Source: Sphingomonadales bacterium (GTDB lineage: Bacteria; Pseudomonadota; Alphaproteobacteria; Sphingomonadales; Sphingomonadaceae). Taken from it: 40,872 nucleotides of DNA. A model generated the notes under the pieces. That model made no database searches. It had not been told where the DNA came from and worked only from the letters and a program-made list of their open reading frames with translations. The position numbers and the translations under genes are program-made. The stretch lies in contig JANYCM010000228.1 in the NCBI GenBank assembly GCA_025360285.1, positions 1 through 40,872 on the forward strand, read 5' to 3'. Of this stretch, positions 40,186-40,872 are shown piece by piece (position 1 is the first letter of the stretch; every line of letters starts with the position of its first letter).

Positions 40186-40872
40186 CTATTCCGGCTTGCC
40201 GGCAGTCATCCTGGCCTTGATCAGGCCAACCAATTGCCGCCGCTGACGATCACCGTTGCGGTTGGGGGTCATTTTGGTCAACGCTGCCAGATAGGCCCGG
40301 TCCCACTCGCTTAATTGGCTGTCGCCGCCGGTGAACAGCCCCAGGATTGACGGTACACCCGGCGGATCGGGGGGCAGGCGGGTCGGCGCCAGCGTCACCA
40401 TGGCGACATGGTCGGCGACGGCGTCGAGTGATTTGCCGGTGGCCAGCATCACATCGACGATCGCTGTCGCGCTGGTCACACCGATGGTCAGATTGCTGTC
40501 GATCAGGCTGGAATTATAGCCGCTGGTCACCACCGCATCGGGGCCGATCGGCATCACCGAGTCCAGCGGCGGCCCGCCTGCCGTGCCCGCCGATGTCAGC
40601 GCCGCCGCCCCGCTGGCGCCGGCACCCGTCGCACCGCCATGGCCGTCACCAGCGGTCATGCCATACCACCAGCGCACCGGCAGCGCCGCTTCTGTCAGCC
40701 GCGCCTGTTCTGCCACGGGCAGTTTTTCCACCAGCCCCGGCCGCTTCTGCAAGATGAAGCTGGCGGTGCGGCGGCCGTCTTCGCTGAAGATGATGTTGAG
40801 GTTGGGGCGGCAGGCTTCGGGGGCGATCGCCATGCCGGCGCCCGCCGCCACCGCCCGCACCCGCGCCGTCAC
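40186..40872 (-). CDS. Unknown protein, 5' end beyond window
   Basis: The last 228 codons of a minus-strand gene whose start lies past the right edge; the stop is at 40186. The part seen (VRAVAAGAGMAIAPEACRPN, then LNIIFSEDG...) contains a Gly/Ala-rich low-complexity stretch (GDGHGGATGAGASGAAALTS) that may be a linker, and a C-terminal region ending SQLSEWDRAYLAALTKMTPN. Similar-looking proteins of sphingomonads are exported and uncharacterised, but I cannot name a family. It converges with leuA with a 35-base gap and no clear terminator. Confidence 0.6.
   Translation of the reverse strand: MTARVRAVAAGAGMAIAPEACRPNLNIIFSEDGRRTASFILQKRPGLVEKLPVAEQARLTEAALPVRWWYGMTAGDGHGGATGAGASGAAALTSAGTAGGPPLDSVMPIGPDAVVTSGYNSSLIDSNLTIGVTSATAIVDVMLATGKSLDAVADHVAMVTLAPTRLPPDPPGVPSILGLFTGGDSQLSEWDRAYLAALTKMTPNRNGDRQRRQLVGLIKARMTAGKPE

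Overview
The window looks like chromosomal DNA of a high-GC, Gram-negative alphaproteobacterium, most probably of the Sphingomonadales. The reasons are the outer-membrane proteins (a TonB-dependent receptor and a phosphate-selective porin), the dense operons with 1-8 base stop/start overlaps, and a large peripheral catabolic cluster fed by a TonB receptor and MFS carriers. Genus and species are inference. No rRNA, tRNA, transposase, integrase or CRISPR array was seen.

Layout. (1) Positions 1-4277, minus strand: two unknown proteins, riboflavin synthase and RibD with a small membrane protein, then a thioesterase-glyoxalase I-glyoxalase II operon. (2) Positions 4379-12245, minus strand: a cupin, a TonB-dependent receptor, a two-domain alpha/beta hydrolase lacking the normal nucleophiles, a GPH-type symporter and an exported tandem alpha/beta hydrolase, apparently one transport and hydrolysis operon. 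It diverges at 12246-12463 from EthD-like, PrpD-like and hydrolase genes (12464-15557); a near-perfect palindrome lies in the shared promoter region. (3) Positions 15628-35055: an amidase with a small partner, then mostly plus-strand genes for an acyl-CoA dehydrogenase, CoA transferase, FAD oxidase, LysR regulator, DUF1838-like protein, IclR regulator, aldehyde dehydrogenase, flavin monooxygenase, crotonase, tannase-family esterase, amidohydrolase-2, acyl-CoA ligase and MFS carrier; two alpha/beta hydrolases lie on the minus strand inside it. (4) Positions 35027-40872: a DUF2721 membrane protein, PstS with a putative Pho box, an OprO/OprP-like porin, then leuA with a leader peptide and attenuator, and a truncated unknown gene at the right edge.

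How the genes may work together (inference): the 4-35 kb cluster has what is needed to import an ester- or amide-containing hydrophobic or aromatic compound, hydrolyse it, oxidise alcohol and aldehyde groups, hydroxylate, activate to CoA thioesters and run beta-oxidation-like steps. I recognise no described pathway with this gene set. Several enzymes carry changed catalytic residues: His or Gly in place of the alpha/beta-hydrolase nucleophile, His for the second crotonase Glu, a lost HxH in the amidohydrolase, and a displaced acyl-CoA dehydrogenase base. This suggests specialised chemistry.

The clearest regulatory discovery is the leuA leader: a 17-residue peptide with five Leu in six consecutive codons, followed by a 12-bp antiterminator stem that competes with a terminator hairpin.
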